From the NCBI RefSeq assembly GCF_031877795.1, contig NC_133933.1, forward strand, positions 8,058,632-8,122,631: a stretch of 64,000 nucleotides of DNA. Direction: 5' to 3'. Numbering within the stretch: position 1 is the first letter of the stretch; every line of letters starts with the position of its first letter. Of this stretch, positions 21,901-37,400 are shown piece after piece. The notes beneath the pieces were generated by a model that did not search any database, was not told the origin of the DNA, and was given only the letters and a program-made list of their open reading frames with translations. The position numbers and the translations under genes were made by a program. This DNA is from Strix aluco (taxonomy: Eukaryota; Chordata; Aves; Strigiformes; Strigidae).

Positions 21901-24480
21901 GGGCTGAGGCCATGAACAGCTCGTTGCAGGGATGGCAAGGCCCAGTCGATGCCAGGTTTGGTTCCCCCTCAGCTCTGCCCCGAGAGGAGCCTGTCCACAA
22001 CAGGACAGGCACACGAGCTGGTCAAAAAATACAGCAGGACTGTTGTAGAGGGCACCAGGTCCACAACATCCTTCTCCCTGTTGACCAGCAGCCACCGAGA
22101 GGACAGTGGCACATTCACCCTGCTGCAGAGAGGGAGGGCATTCAGCAACCCCTGCAACGGTCTTCCACATCAGCATCAACAACAGTCATGTTGACCCCCT
22201 TGAGCAAAAACATAAAGGGACAAACTTGGGTTAAACTTGTCAAAATTCCATAGTTGAGCACACAGAAATCTCTTGTTGCCTCGTTGTCCAGACACCACTT
22301 TGGTTTGTCACGGCGTGATAGTGAAGAATTAAGAGGCAAGAGGAGCAAAGAAAAATTAAACTAAATTGAAAATTCATTAATTTAAAACTTAAATCACATC
22401 ATTTTAACTAAAGAGTTACATTTCAATTCCCACTCAAAGACAGTCATTATCCAAAAGTTCCTGTGTATTCAGGCAACCTCAACAAAAAATGACAACAAAG
22501 AGAGGCCTGTGTGAAAGGAGCCACAAATGTTTCCTTCTCTGACAGCGTAACACCCTGTCAAGGGTGGGTACCTGGGTGTGACCCCCAGAAAGCCCCCACA
22601 CCCTCCCCTGATGCTCCCATAAACAGGCTGACAGGTCAGTATCCATCACATCACTGATGGGAAACTGCCCCCAGGGGCACGGCTGGGCTGGGATCTCCTG
22701 GTAATTCTCACCTGAAATGGTGCCAGTTTCTGGGGATCATCCTTCAGGAAGGATACACACCAATTAGGCAGCATCCAGAGACTATGACCAAGGAGGATCG
22801 GGGTTTCAGCAAACACAGTCTCACAGGATTATTCACAAGGTGAATGGACTTGTTTAACATCAGGAAGAGAAGGCAGGAGAGAGCTGTGTGAGGGCCTTTC
22901 ACTGTCGAAAAAGATGCTGCAAATAAAAGGGGAATTAACTTCTCCCCCTGCCCCAAGTTGCAGGCGAGGAGGAACGGGCTTTAAGTGATGCAGAGGAAAT
23001 GAATTTGAGGTGCTATGGAAAGAGAATGCAGATATGGTTTGAGAATTATGTGGTATCCTGAGTGAAAAGGAGAAGGAATTACTGTTTGCACCTCCTAATG
23101 CAAGGACCAGAGCTCCCACATCTTGGCCATCTTACAGAAGCAGATGGGTACCCTCTAAGGTGACAGCTGAAGCAAAACACTTATGTCATTTCAAGTGCAG
23201 CATTTCAAAATATTTTTTTGGGAGGAGGTGAAGATTTCACCAATCTATTTTTTTCAGAGCTAGTGAGGATGTATTACGGGGTAATCTGGTGCAAACACCA
23301 CATGGTGAAATGTTAAACTCTCTTTCAGAGGCAACTGGCATAGATGGTCAGAATGTGCCTTTTATTATGTCACTAATATATTTACAGCATAAACTACAGC
23401 CAGAGTGTGTGTGATCACAGGACTATCTCCAGACTCAGCCCACTAAATTGTGGTGCATTCCCAACTCACTGAAAAAATATTGGGCAACTTGACATTTGAG
23501 GGTCTGCCAAGTGTCTGGGTAGTCTCATCTGTACCTCAGAGTCGTTTCAGTCAATATTCCAACATCGTGGAGTTACAAGCTCATCCCTCCAGAGGAATAA
23601 AAATATATCCTGCTGTTAAGAATACAAGGAAATACACTGAAAACAGAGATAACTTCAATCTACCTGCACAGAGCAGCTCAATTGACAGCACTCTGGGAAA
23701 GTCAAAGCTGTATTTTTTCAGTCCTGATATATCAGTAATAAAACTTAGTCTGCCATGCAAAACCAAGAATTACTTCTAAATTTGCTTTTGTGATTACATG
23801 GCTTACAAAAGCCATTTCTACTTTCAAAGCAAAGGCTAGTAGCTCCTGAGAGCAGCTTAGCCATTCACAAGATAATGCCACGATACAGAATGCTTCAGCC
23901 TGAGGAAGGGTACGGTATCAGAAATCCTCAAGCGCTGTGAAGAACACCAACTAGATTCCTTCTGTAGGAAATACGTTTAGCAAACAGTAAGCCACTGGCC
24001 AACAGAAGCAGATGTTTTCCAAACTTGGAACAGTTGCCCATTGTGAATCTTTGTATTTTCAATATCTACAGTTTTTGAGAGAAGCCTCTGACACAGAACT
24101 GGCAAAAGACAATCCTGGATCCAAGATAAGCCCAATGCCAGTTTGCAGCAGTGCCCATTTTATTTGAAGCAGGGAACATTTTGCCACCCTGCTGAAAAGC
24201 TTGAGAGTATTTGGATGTCTATTTTCAACCATGATTGGGCAGATACTCCCAGGGGAGCCAGAGCCACACAAGCATGCTTCCCCTGCTGAATTTAAGGATT
24301 GTGTCCCAAAAAGTGCCCAGTTCACATGGCTCCAGTCATCTGTCCTGAAACACATCAAAAGTTTTTAACTTACTTTCTTGAAAGCTCAGGGAAGTTGTGA
24401 ACACACTGAAGGCAATCTCTGCCAACAAAGTCTTTAGAAATCACACACAGTAACACGTTTTTCCCACAGTATGGTACAAG
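21901..24480. other. Intergenic sequence; no gene recognised
   Basis: This is single-copy sequence between the CpG island and APLF. Open frames on both strands at 21880-22250 are short and overlap each other. No CR1, LTR or RNA gene was seen. Confidence 0.4.
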
Positions 24481-25265
24481 TTTAATTGTGCAAAAAGACA
24501 GTCATCAAGACTTCAGCTTTGTTGTGAACTGAACACAATTCCAGTGATGTACAGGCAGGGAAAGAGGTACCACTGTAATTACAGCACATATACCATAATT
24601 GTTGTTGAGACAACCAAGTGGTTCGATACACTGAGATGCTGTTCTCAAGTGATGTAGACATCCTGTCTTTAACTACTGTACATCAACAGAATCAAAGAAA
24701 TGACACCTAAAAGGAAAGCTAGTAGCAGACTAATGAAGTTTAAGACTGCACTAACTCAAAAGAACATTAAAAAAGGTTTAGACAGATTCCCCAGTGATGG
24801 CCAAGAATTAGTCTGAGGTACTGTAGGCACACAGTGCAACTCCTCTTTGTTCAACACAGTATATATTGTGTTTCAGCAAAATTAAAGGCTTTCCCAATGC
24901 CATAATTTCTTTCAAGCACAGGAAGATGAAGCATTAACAACCTTTAAAATTCTATTTCAAACTATGAGACACCAATGGTCTTATAAAAGAAACAGACAAG
25001 AAAAAAAAAAAATAAAAACAGCTTCCAGAGCTCAATCCTCTGACTCCACCACTTAATAGAACAAAACCATCTCCCAAAATAATACTTATGGAAAAGAAAG
25101 GTATTGCTGAATCCCCTCGTCCCCATTAAAATCTTCCTGCAGTGCCTACATCACTGGGGAAGAAAAAAAGAAAAAAAAAAAAGCAGTTTTCAAAGCAAAT
25201 CCTCTCCTGGCGCATCCATGTTTTAACACAGCCAGATCGACCATTTGCAGTATTGTTCCCTGCAG
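24481..25265 (-). other. Probable APLF 3' untranslated region
   Basis: This sequence lies downstream of the APLF stop codon on the minus strand. The hexamer TTTAAT at 24481-24486 reads ATTAAA on the minus strand and could be the polyadenylation signal. The length is an inference; no transcript evidence is available. Confidence 0.3.
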
Positions 25266-25471
25266 CTACTTTTTGGTCTTAACAAATTTACGTGCTTCTT
25301 GCAAAAGCGTTTCAACATCTTCATTATCCTTGTCTTCTGAACTTGGTTCCCAGTCAGAGTCTTCATCAGTAGGTTCGCACTCCTCTTCCTCATCATCTAT
25401 AAAGCCGTCATTAAGGTCATATTCATTTCGTTCATCATCATTGGCACCATCTTTCTCCACAGCCCTTTTTT
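25266..25471 (-). CDS. APLF: APLF last coding exon: acidic histone-chaperone tail
   Basis: The acceptor is TTACAG|AA; the exon is entered in phase 1 and ends at TAG (25266-25268). It encodes the NEYDLNDGF...DDEEEE block and EPTDEDSDWEP, then a basic end (KFVKTKK). This matches the conserved acidic C-terminal domain of APLF, which binds H3-H4 and H2A-H2B. Confidence 0.95.
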
Positions 25472-28400
25472 CTGTAAGGACAAAAAGATCATATATTCAT
25501 GAATCATAAATACAGAAAGAAAGAGACCTTCCAGAGACCATCTGGTTAGTCCCTCTCCCTCAAGAGGAGAGAGAACCAACTAAAGCACTCTACCCAATGC
25601 TGACAATTTTGATTTTCAAGACTCATGAAAAGCTGTACCATCTCTCTCTGACTCCTACTGCAGCATTTACCAGTCTGATCACTTTGAAAGTTTTCCTTAC
25701 TGGCTTTTCTTCCAGCACTTAAAAAACAGCGTCAGGCCTCTTCTGATAACGTCTTCTGATATCAGTAGAGAACAGTATCAGGTAACGTCTTCTGATAAGT
25801 CTCCTCTCCTTAAGGAGTGGCACACACACAATTTTCCTAGTTGTCTTTCTGCTACTTCTGTACCTAAACAATACACCTCTCTTGCTGTTTGCTATTGCCA
25901 GGTGGTTATTTTGACCCTGGATTTTCTGCCTTCATCCATACATACTTCCTTGGGGCTATTTTATACTCATACCCTCTGCCATCTGACATGGCTTTTCATT
26001 TCCATTCACTTCTTTCCTGAGCTTCAGGTGAGAGAAGGGAATCTGCTAGATCACTTGCCTCCTACGTTCTCAGTTGGGATCCCCGCTGGATAGTCTGTGT
26101 TTCCTTTCTGAACACAGATTTAGGAAACAACAACCACTGAACACTTTCCTGAGCTGGGTGCAATCTACCTGTTTCCCAGTTCAGTCTATTCTATCACGCT
26201 GCTTTCTAATCTGCTGTCCATCCATCTTCTTCACAACTCACATTTTGTGATCAAATTGTCGTCTGCCTTCATAGTATTTCACAATACTCTGTCTTGGCAG
26301 GAATCAAAGACTCAGAAACCTCTATTTACAAGAAATGGATGCTGTTCACAGCATGTTCCTAAACTTTTTTAGACACCTTGTCTCACAGTATTCTTTTAAT
26401 TGCTCAAATATGTTGGCACATTTAAACCAATTCCCAGAAGCAGGGTAACTCTGCTATGTGAAGAAGCCTGACTGATAGTGGCTATACAAAGCTGCTGCCA
26501 TGGCAGCCTTACCTTCTCCTTGTATTGATCAGTAGCTGTGAACCTTTAACAAGTTTATTTCCCCTGCTTCCTGATTTTGCAGATGTGCATAACCCTTGCT
26601 CCACAAGCCCATGCTATCTCCCTTTTTCTTACATGTCCACAATTCCTAACTAGCCACAGTCTGTTAATATTCCAATCATGTTATTCTGCCCTTAAGTCAT
26701 ACCTCTGCGTAAACCCATATTCATTCCTCTTCTTCCCAGCCTCCAATTTTTTGCATTCTTATCTCCTCTAGAGGTAACCTGTCAACGATCTCATACAAAG
26801 AATTTATCTGTTGAGCAGTTCTTATCATCTATCATATGAAACTATAAACATGTATTTTTTTCTGAGCTGTACATGTCAGTCCAAATCATCAACGTTTATA
26901 TTAACCATAAGCACTTCTTAGCAACCTCTTGAAAACTCCAGTCAGAGCTCCAGGCACTCAAGCCATGCATTAGGTGAGCAAACGAGAACACCAGTACCTC
27001 ATGTAGTCAGATCACATCCTCCACCAGTTGCAGTTTTCTACTCATGGGAATGTTACTATTCCAGAATTATCTTATGGTCTGATTAACATTTTGTACTCTA
27101 TAGCAACTCTCACCCAAGGTTTTCAAAAGCATTTACAGCATTAGTTGAGTTACTCAAAAATACACCATTTTATGAGAGAATTGTGCTACAGATGCACCGA
27201 ATGACCTCCTAGAATTATGTCAGTGTGTGATACAGCCAATAATATAACTGAAAACATCCTACGGCTGCCAATTGATATTCTTTGAAGGACTGACTGTGCA
27301 CCACCTAGCAGAAAATCCTGAAAATGCCAACTGTCAATTTGAGCTGTAATCTGCTATTGTACTTGCTAGTTTATTGCTTACCAGATTTCAGAGGAAATTA
27401 ATCACGCCCATGTTTACCCATACCAGCAGAATTCTTATAGGAATCACAGACTATGGTCCTGCAGAATGAATTATGTCTTGGAGGGAAGAGGTCAAAACAA
27501 AGATGCTAAATGCAGTAAGAACAAAATCTCACTTCTCAGACTAAGCTTATGAGAATAATAAACTTAAGACCTGCTTAGCAAAGAAAAGCTCTTCTTCACT
27601 TGCACAGCCCTGTGGGTCATATTTTACAACAGAAGTTGAAATTCTGGCAAAATAGTGATTACTTCCCTATTTTTCCTACAAATCTATGAGGAGAATACTA
27701 TGGTTTTGCTCCCTGTACATCAATGCTTTTAGATTTCAGCAGTGAATGATGCACTTCCTTCCATGTCTTCCCACTCCACCTCTCTCTGCTATAGTTTAAT
27801 TCAGCCCCACAGCCCTTAAAGCTGCTCATTAAGCACAATTCTGCCTTTTCCCTAGTACCGTATTTATAAAGATGACCTTGAAACTTTCTCTGAAACTATC
27901 TCCTTCATGTGGTGAGAAAGAGCTTGCTGACCACCCTTTTCAAAGAGTTCTATTTGGAAGTGAGCTCAGCAGCTTGCTAGAAAACCTACAAAGAAGTGTG
28001 TAGGAGAATCCTTCACAGTGCATAGTCCCAGCAGGTCATTCATTTAAGTAGCAACAGTGTAGTGAGGTCATTCAGTAGTGACAATTTAATGACAGCATAA
28101 CTGACTTCTTTCTTTTTCTTCCTCCCTTACAACTATTCCCCCAGTAATTAGCCTTAGATTATTTCTCAGAACATAAACCACATTCTCTACAGGCAATTTG
28201 CAATCCCTCTGGTAGGAATTAGACTAAAAATGTTAAAAACTAAACATGTCAAATGTCACGTAGACAGTACCTTTTTTTCTTGGCTGGTAGAGTTTAAATA
28301 CACTTGTACAGAAATTAACCCTGCTGAGTATAACAGTGAGTTGTGCCAAACAGCATGAAACAAAGGTTAACAGAGCCCTGACTGGCTGCGTGACCTCACA

Positions 28401-31400
28401 TGGCTCGGTATCGCTGCCTCAGATGTGAACTTGCTGAGCCCAACCTTCTACAAGCTTTGACCTCAAGAGAGCTAAGCAAGCCAGTTAACAAGACATGAGG
28501 GGGGGAAAAATCAGCAAATATTATTAATTCCCTTCTTTCCCCTGTGCATGGAATATCAATTCTTCCCTGGTTCATTCTTAGTAAGAGGAGTTGAATTTGA
28601 CAGATTGAACTTCACTTTGGTGTTGGAGTTTTACACGCTCACGTGAGAAGCTCTTTTCCATCTGTAGTCGCACTTGGCTGACCACCTGCCACGAGCTGCA
28701 CACACAGGATCTACCATCCAGGTAAGGAAGGTGTTCCTATGAAAGGCACAGCTACAATTTAAACCCTTCAAGATTAGATTTAGACTGTAGATATGCACAG
28801 AGTCCAGCCTGCTTCATTATAAAATCTTAACCGCTCACTGCTCTTACCACGCTGCTCACAATTCTCACCACACTGTAATACACATTTCTACAAGGAAACA
28901 GGGACCAAGATGGGGCTGGTACTTGCATCATGGGATGCAGCAAAGCATACAGGTAACAAACATACCTCAGAATATGCTAGTGCACCGATACAACCATATC
29001 AGGCATTCAGTGATAGCAAAAGTGCACACATATGTGATAAGGAAACGGGAAAGAAATTTCTCAGCAGCAAGTATAAAAGCAACCTCTTGCATCTACCCAC
29101 AACAGAAATGGAGGTCAAAACGCTTCACCTAGAAAATTAACTACAGCTATGTGGATTTATTTGTTTTCTCTAGAAGGCAGATCTCTCCATTTTGAGGATT
29201 TCTTTAGGGAATGCCCAGCCACACCTTGGTGATCTCAGCCAGTTCCCACTTCCACCTGAGATGCAGCAGTTGCACATCCTCATGCCTTGTTCAGGCCAGT
29301 GAAAGTGAAGACAGCGTATCATCAGATTTCAGACTGCTCTTTAAAGCTCGCTTTTAAGTTATTTTAGAAGGAACAGGAAGCTTCACATTTGGAAGCTGAG
29401 ACTTAAATGATATTTAAAACTGGAGTCTATGCACCCGCTAAGTTAACACTGTTGGCAGCAGCAAAGCAAGTTAGGTGTGCCACTGGTAACTGGAGGAGAT
29501 ATTCACACACAGTATTACAATTTACATCATCAAGAGAGACTACAGCTTGCCTGTAATCCTCACTGACAACTCGAAACTAAAGAAAGAAGGATACATATGT
29601 AGTCTACAGTGAAAGCTGCCCCCAACTCAAAGGCATTAACCTTCTTCTACATTTAAGTCCTAACAAGCCAGTATCTTACCTGAAACATCGATACCTCATA
29701 GCAAGTATAAGAAAAGCTCATCAGCACATGCACAGACATCACTTGAAAGTTATTTAAAGGTCAAAGCAATGCAGAAGGAGTATCTCAATGTTTCAAAAGC
29801 AATCATCTTTACAGGGCAACCTTAACTAGCTGTGGATGAAATACTGGATTCCTTTCATCCTGTTATGACTCCTGTGCAAGAAAGGAAGAATCGATTTAGC
29901 CATCTCTCCCTAAAACATTTGTTTGTTTTCTTGTCTGCTTCCAGGGAAGGACAGGTATGCTCATCCAGGAAGCGTGGCACAAATTCAATTTCAGCACTAT
30001 TATTTGTAAAAAAAGCAAATGGGGTTTTACTAAAATAACAACTACTTTCTCCTCAAGTAAGTATTATCAAGCATCTCCAGCACTATCAAATGCCCAAAAA
30101 CCAAAGCAGATCGGTTGTGTCCCATGCTGATGTGCCCATTCATAACATAAGAACATGCTCACCATTCTTTGAAGTTCGTTGTCGGGTTCTTCTTTCAGTT
30201 ACTAAAAAAAGAAAAGTTATTAGTCAGGACAGAGTACAACCTAGCATAAGGGTTGCTACAATAGACTGACCTATTAAAATAAATGCTGCTGTGATTATGC
30301 TGTCTTTACAAGCCTAAGAACTACTCTCCTGCCCCTCAAACCCCCTTTTTTTGTATTGAATAATTCCTGAGAGATTACCCAGATGAACTGTTCTTACAAT
30401 TACAGACCATTACATGTGTAGACAAATGTCATCAATACTGTTTGTTGGTTTGTTGGGGGTTTTTAAAGCAGAAAATAGGAATATTTCAAAGTATTTAAGT
30501 ATTTTACATCAATTCCATAAATGTAATTTCTCCTTAATAATGTCATAATCCTGATTCTTTAAAGATATGATACATTATCATTACATTTCCATAACTGAAG
30601 TATTGTTTATTGCACTGGGATTCCAAGTGGAAAAAACCTCCAAGTCCAATAATCAAGAAAAAGCACAAAAAAAATGCAAAATACCTCTTTGAATTCTTTA
30701 ATAACAGACAAAATGTAAAGAGTGCACCTCCCTGTGTTTTTCAACAGTGTAGTTATTGGAGTATAAAAGACTAGCAATTTTTAGACTAGAAACTCAAGAT
30801 TCAGTTTTAATTATATTCCTCCAAGCCTCAAGAGAACAGACATGCAAAAAATCGTTCTCTCAGTAAGAAAAATATCACTGGTCCAAAAAAAAACTGAAAT
30901 AAAATAAAAAAGATGACAGATGTGCTTGTGATGTTTTAGAGCATCACCAGACTTTAAAATTTCATGTTACCTGAGGATTTCCTATCAAAAGAAAAATAAG
31001 AATAAAAAGTAAATATGAAGTCTTAAGATATATATCTACACAGTTAAAACATAAAACATTTCTGTGTACACATTTTGCTGCAGGGACAGGAAAAAAAAGC
31101 TATAGAAATAATTTACTGAAATATCCAGTTTCTGAAATGTTGATGAATACTTCAGTAACACCTAAATATATTCCCTATTTTCATTGTAATACTCCAGCTC
31201 TGAATGGGGGGATACAGAGATCCAGTATTACTACACTACACCATGTTTCATTTGCAATAAAACCTCTTAAAGTCACGAAAATAGCCACTTGCAGCATTTT
31301 CATCAATATGTAAGACACAAAACATACAAACTCTATCAATTGTGTCTGACCCAGCCCATCTCATTTCAGTTGAAAAACATTTGAAAAAGCGAGTGCCAGT

Positions 31401-34400
31401 TTGCAGCGGCCAAGCAACCTTCCTTATCACAGACAAGGGCAAGACCTCAAGCTTAAGAGCAGCAAGGGCACAGGGCAGTACAGAGTAAGCTGCAAATGCA
31501 GTGTTACTCACTTAGAGTAGCTGAAAGCATTTCAGTTCAACTTTTTGGTATTTATTCCTGGGGTTTCGGGCTTTTTTTCCCCTCCACACTTTGAGCTATA
31601 GTGAACAAGTTGGCTTACCTGGAGGTGCACTGTGCTTATATTCTAGCTTGTGCTGTGGATTCTTCCTGCAAAGAAGAAAACAGTAAAAGCTTAATTTGCC
31701 ACCTCGTTCCACACTTAACAAGCCCAGAACTCCTTTGTATTTTATGAATAATTTTCGTTTATTTTTAAAATAAAATTCTGTGACTAGCGCCTTAATGCAG
31801 TGTCTCATCTTATAGAATGTAGGGTCGAAAAAAAATCTGGTTAAATAAGAGTTCCTCTTGCTTCAGCATTTAAAAAAAACCCGATGGCTGATCAAAACCA
31901 AGGACGATATAGTTTCCAAAGCTGCATGATAAGATGCATTTGCTCAATGTAATAAGAAGTGATCCAATTATTTACTCACACTAAAAATGAAACCAAAACA
32001 TAACTTCTGATGCATTAAGTACAATGCATGCACAGTGCATCACAGGTCTGAGGTATCCAGGCACAGCATCCATATTCTGCAATTAAATAGTTTGGGAAAA
32101 TTAAAGAATTTTGAAAGAACTGCTTGTCTCAAAGGATCACAGAGAGAGGCCACAGATGGATTCTTCAGAGAGATTACTCATTTCTGCAGTACACTGCTGC
32201 AATCCAGCAAATTCAGTTTACAAGTTTGTGTGTCTTCTATAAAAAAATAGCATCAAAGCAATGAAAGAAAATTTAAAGTCAACAGACTCTTGGATCTGCA
32301 ATACATGTTCCCCTCCCTCATTCCGGCTGTGATTAACAGGCTGATTTATCCCCCCACATCCCCCTGTTATCCAATGCTGCTCTAATGTTCTAACATGGTC
32401 CAAATTACATTGTGCTGATCTGTTGTGTCAGTATATTAGAGGCTTTTCCTAGGGCTGCATGTTAAAACAGTTGCAACTCAATTTATTTTTGTGCAGAAAA
32501 TTTTTAAAAATTCTGACTTTGGAGGAAAACCAGTTCAGTTGTCCTCATTTTTGCTTCTGAAAATAAGCAACAATTAAAGCCCACTATTTAAGAATGCCCA
32601 TACCATGTGACATTGCTTGAAACTTGAGGCAAATTTCTGCAACTGCAGAAGTTTTTGTGTATTTTACAAAGTACCCTTGCTGTGAAGACTGCCTTGTAAA
32701 ATCAGTTGCTTGTTTAGGTTTTCTTATTCTTCGAAGAACAGAGTAATGCAGTGAGTCTTTAGTAGAAAAATCTTATTTTTATGTCAAATAATTTGTGACA
32801 AATTCACACACTTCAAGTTGATTTACAATTCTATAGCTACTGCTATCCTGAAGTACATTATGTGTGCATTAGAAGTGAGTTACCTGAATAAAAAATGGAA
32901 ATACAGCTTCCTATTAAAAACACTGTACTGAAACAGTATATTTAATCGCTATTTCTGTGTTTTACTATCATCAGCATCAGACCATGTGATCCCAACTCAA
33001 GGCACAGCATTTAGATCATTCAGCTATGTTCCCTTCAAGTAGTAGCCAAGAGATAAAGACAACAAAAATAACACAAAAACCCTTCAAATTACGTCTGTTG
33101 CTTTGTTAAAAGAATTACCATTGCTTCGTGGATGCCTTCTTCCCTCTACCCCAAAGAATGAAACACAGATTAAGAAATTATCAACTAACACAGCACAGAG
33201 GTTGTCTAGCTGGAAGAAGAGACAGTTTGGCTTTTGGATAAAGCATCCACTGTACTCCTGAGAAGTATGTTGGCAATTTCACCACCAGTATAAATCCAGA
33301 TTTCTCATCCTAAAATGATAAATTAATCTCATAGATGTTTTTCAGAAGAGAAACACTTTTTCTGCATTAGCTGAATATAACATGGCTTTTTCTTAAAAGC
33401 TACCCTTATTTTGTTACATTTCATAGAGGACACGCTCTTCAGGATCACCACACTTTCCAGGAGAGAGGAGAAAAAGTTTCTACTCAGGCACAATCTTTAT
33501 TAAAAGCAGCCATTAATTCCAATATGCCCCTACAGAAGTGCTATTGCTTCAAAATATATCCTTTAGTGCCTTGTGTCAATTACACAGCAGGCATTAAACT
33601 CTGCTAAATAAAAATGTAAAACCTAGACAGTGAGAAACAAAATGGAATAAAATAATCTTTTGAAGAAAATCAACAGTGCTTAAAAGGAACAGTCAGCCAT
33701 AAACTGGATTTTATTGCTGTTACTTAAATTATGCTTTCTAACAAATCAAATACCGATTAAAATAGTTTTTTATAAAATCTCAACAAAAGCTTTATCAAGA
33801 TTTAAACTAAGATTTACCTATCAAGGACAAGATCTGACAATAAATTACTCTTTATATAAAAGAACAGTTTACTACATGCTGACAAGTGAAAAAGCATTCA
33901 TCTCTAGGCCGTTGAATAGGTTCCAAAAGTCAAGCTTTCAGGTTCGCCACCTGAAATCACTAACAAATATTTTGCACAGACTTTGGTGCTTTATAGGTAG
34001 CAGTCTGTCCACAGTGCATTTCAGAAAGCTACAGTCCAGATTTAATATCAAGAATTACTCATTATTCTATTGTAATTTTGCAGCTCCAGGGGAGAACATG
34101 CTTAACCTGTAAAACAAGAAAAGCCATTTTGTACAGTGTTTCTCACCTATAACAGGCCGTTCCATACGGACATTCAGGCCGGTTATCACTGTCGTCCTGA
34201 GTTACTGTCTCCATTTCATGATAGTCATCATCATTAGGGTGACTGAACTGCTGAAAGTGAATGGGATTCTTCCTGCAAAACACAAAGAATATATTGAGAA
34301 CTGACTGTTCCATTTGAACATGAGAAGTGGAAATCAGAAAGGTGTTACTGAATCTGTGATAACACATTTTTATGTGGTTACATAAAGAGGAGCTTTTAAT

Positions 34401-37400
34401 GTTTAACTTTATGCAGAATGTAAGACCTACTTTCAGGATAACAGAAAAAAAGTTTTGTCTCAGCACATGCTGCAAAAAAGGTTAAAACAAGAATTTTCCT
34501 TTCGGACCTCCAACATGTACAGAATCTCCTGATGTAGTCATATAGCATGAATCTTGCCCCATGGCCAACTCACTCGGTTATGATTCCCTCTGGAGCTATC
34601 AAAGTGTTAGAGAAACCACTACCAAAATCTTAGCTCAAGTTGGAAGGGCCAACGCCTGGCAGCTGAACAACTGCAGTATTAAAGACTCCCCACACCCTCG
34701 GGTGATCACCTATCAGCTTCAGGCAACATGCCTCAATGATGCAAGTTACTACTCGCTTGAATGCTTCAAATGCCAGCACATTACTCCAAATGAAGCAACC
34801 TACATTGATTATACTGTCAAATTTGCCTTGGCTATCATGACGTTTTATTTGAAATACCAAATTACAACGATGACATGAAGTTGTACTATGAGACTTAACA
34901 ACTCTGTACGTAGCTGAGTCACATCAATGTTAGGGATGAGAGCACATTACTAGCATCCATGACTTTTTGCTCTACAACACTTACACATCTGAATCCAAGG
35001 TGCACAAATAGTGAATACAAATATATGCATCATTGAAAGAATAGTTCTACTCCTTCTAGGCAACAGGTTTGCATAAACACCATACAAGACAAGGCAGCAA
35101 TGAAACAACATCACTTAGAGAAGAGTTTGCTTTATAAAACTTCTCTAAGTGATGTCAAAAAGAACACAGAAAAACTGTTACAGCTTCAGAAGAAATTGAT
35201 GACAGATTGAAACATACAACAAAAAATTATGTCAAAGTGAACATTAGTGGTACCAAAAGCAAACCTACTTTTTCCCTATGATTTCTTTTAGAGACAATTT
35301 CTTCAAGCATATTTAAAAGCAAGAAATGTAATATTTTAATAAATTATTTTCCAAAGACATCCACAAAATACTTCAGTGATTTACCACACTAATTCCCAGA
35401 GTACATAATCTTTAATGTGTTTGTGCAAATTATAAAAGTGAACTGCTTGCCTCAAGCAAGAAGAATGACAGCTTTAAACTACAGAATGATTACTGCTTTA
35501 ATTTGTTACAGCTGCATTTGGAAACACAAAGCCAGAAACATGTATGTAGCTAGCTACAGCACAACAGCTTCCTCACTGATCACAGGTATTCTTTCCTTTA
35601 AATTCATAACTACCTCTTATGAACTTTATAGGGAACAGTCAATATTAATTTCAGCATTTCTACTACCACCAGAAGAAAATAAAGCTTTTGTTACAGCTTT
35701 TGCAAAATGATCACTTAAGTGCTGTGAACTCTACTAGCCATTGAAGCCTCCTTTTAGGCATTTGAAAAAGTTTATTTAGTATAAACACTTTAAATCTCCA
35801 TTTGCCTGGTATCTCTCATTGCAAGATTGCATTTACCAGTCTTTTATTGTACAACAAGTTCTCAGGAAACATCACTTCTCACACCAAATTCAGACAGGCT
35901 GCCGCCTACTTTTCCCATTTCAAAGTAAATGAGATGAAACCAAGTCATTTTAGAGGCTACTTGCTTTGTTTTCCAAATGCACAGAGCTAACTGACTAGCA
36001 ACATTAGCAAGAATTTTCAGTCATTTGCAACACAATTCATCTTCTCAAAGGGACACAGAAGCAACTAATGTTCTGTGAAACCATTTTAATATTTATTCCT
36101 ACAATAAGATCCATGCAGCATCATAGTCACCAAGGAAAGAAAGCCTAATAGCTGTCGATTAGCCAACCTATTCTATTTTAGGAGACGTCCATTTCCTTTC
36201 AAAAATTTACTTCAAAACCTAGTTACACAACACCAAACAGCCCTTATTGGAGGAGAGATAAATAAGAAAAAGGAGGAGGAATAGAAACAAAAGGGTCTTG
36301 ATGCATGCTCCCTATCACTAGGCTTCGGGATTCTTTGGGCCAGTGGATGATGCTCCTCGAATTATACCCATGAAGCACCTTAAATTCTATGAGTTGTGCA
36401 ACAATACCCAACAAAAACAGAAGCAGAAAAGTGCATACTTATATTAAGCAAACATTTTCCCTTGCAAAAATCTAAAGCTTCTTCCTTTTTTTAAGGATTT
36501 GAGTTGTTTGAAGGAGGTTTGCTTTTTTAGACACAAGAGGTTTGAGTTGCAAGAGCACAACATCAATCATGCTGTAAGTTGCACTCCAAAGTTAGTTTCA
36601 CAAGAAAACCTCACTGCATTTGATCAAAACAAAATCATTAAGCTTTACTCCTTAATCTATTAAAAGCCTGTTTTAAGAATAAAGCTTTATGGGAGAGCTG
36701 CCTTCTCATAAACATACTCACCCAGTTACTGCAACTTTGCTTTCACAGAAGCTCTGAATTTGTGTACTCACACTTCATGATGCAGAAAATGATGCAAATA
36801 AAACATGTAAAGTTTTTCAGAATCAATGCAGTCATCTCAAGCAGAAGTGGAGTTACGCTCAGTGAAATATTTAAGACAGTTTTTCCATCTGTGCAGCTAC
36901 CAAAAGCAACTTAAAACTTTTTTCTAAAGCAAGTTTCATTGATTAGTTCAAAATCCCTGGCTTTTTATAATTGCATGCAGAAGACCCTTGCCATCTCAAG
37001 GGCTTATTTTCTCAGCTACTAAAGTAACTGGTAGTGAAGATGTAATGAATTACCAGCACTAATTATAAAGCTATAGAATTCAAGCCTGAAGTTATGCCAC
37101 AACTGTGTGTAAGATGTTTGTAAGTTCTAAATTGGAAGCCTTATTAGAAGACAGGACTCAAAAAAAGTCAGATGCAGGTCTCTAGCTGCCAGATTTACAA
37201 GCTTAAGGTGAAAGGAAAAATACTTATTTTCATAAATAAAGAGCAAAGTATTTAGAAGAATGCACATACAAATCCAAAGGTTGGTTTGAGCGTGCCCTGC
37301 TTTGAAAGCTATGGGAAAGAGATTTACACACATGCAGTCAGCAGAGAACTGTATTGCAGACCAACAAAAGGACAGAATTGTGGACAAAAACTGTGAGCTA

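Noticed and set aside
21949-22194. Plus-strand frame with a stretch faintly like an Ig-domain strand (HREDSGTF)
   Set aside because: Single short match without the Cys and Trp of an Ig fold, and competing frames on both strands; not enough for a call.
30965-30985. Possible 11-bp APLF micro-exon (GATAG|GAAATCCTCAG|GTAACA on the minus strand)
   Set aside because: Using it would put the next exon (30163-30201) into a frame that starts with a stop codon; skipping it keeps the phase.
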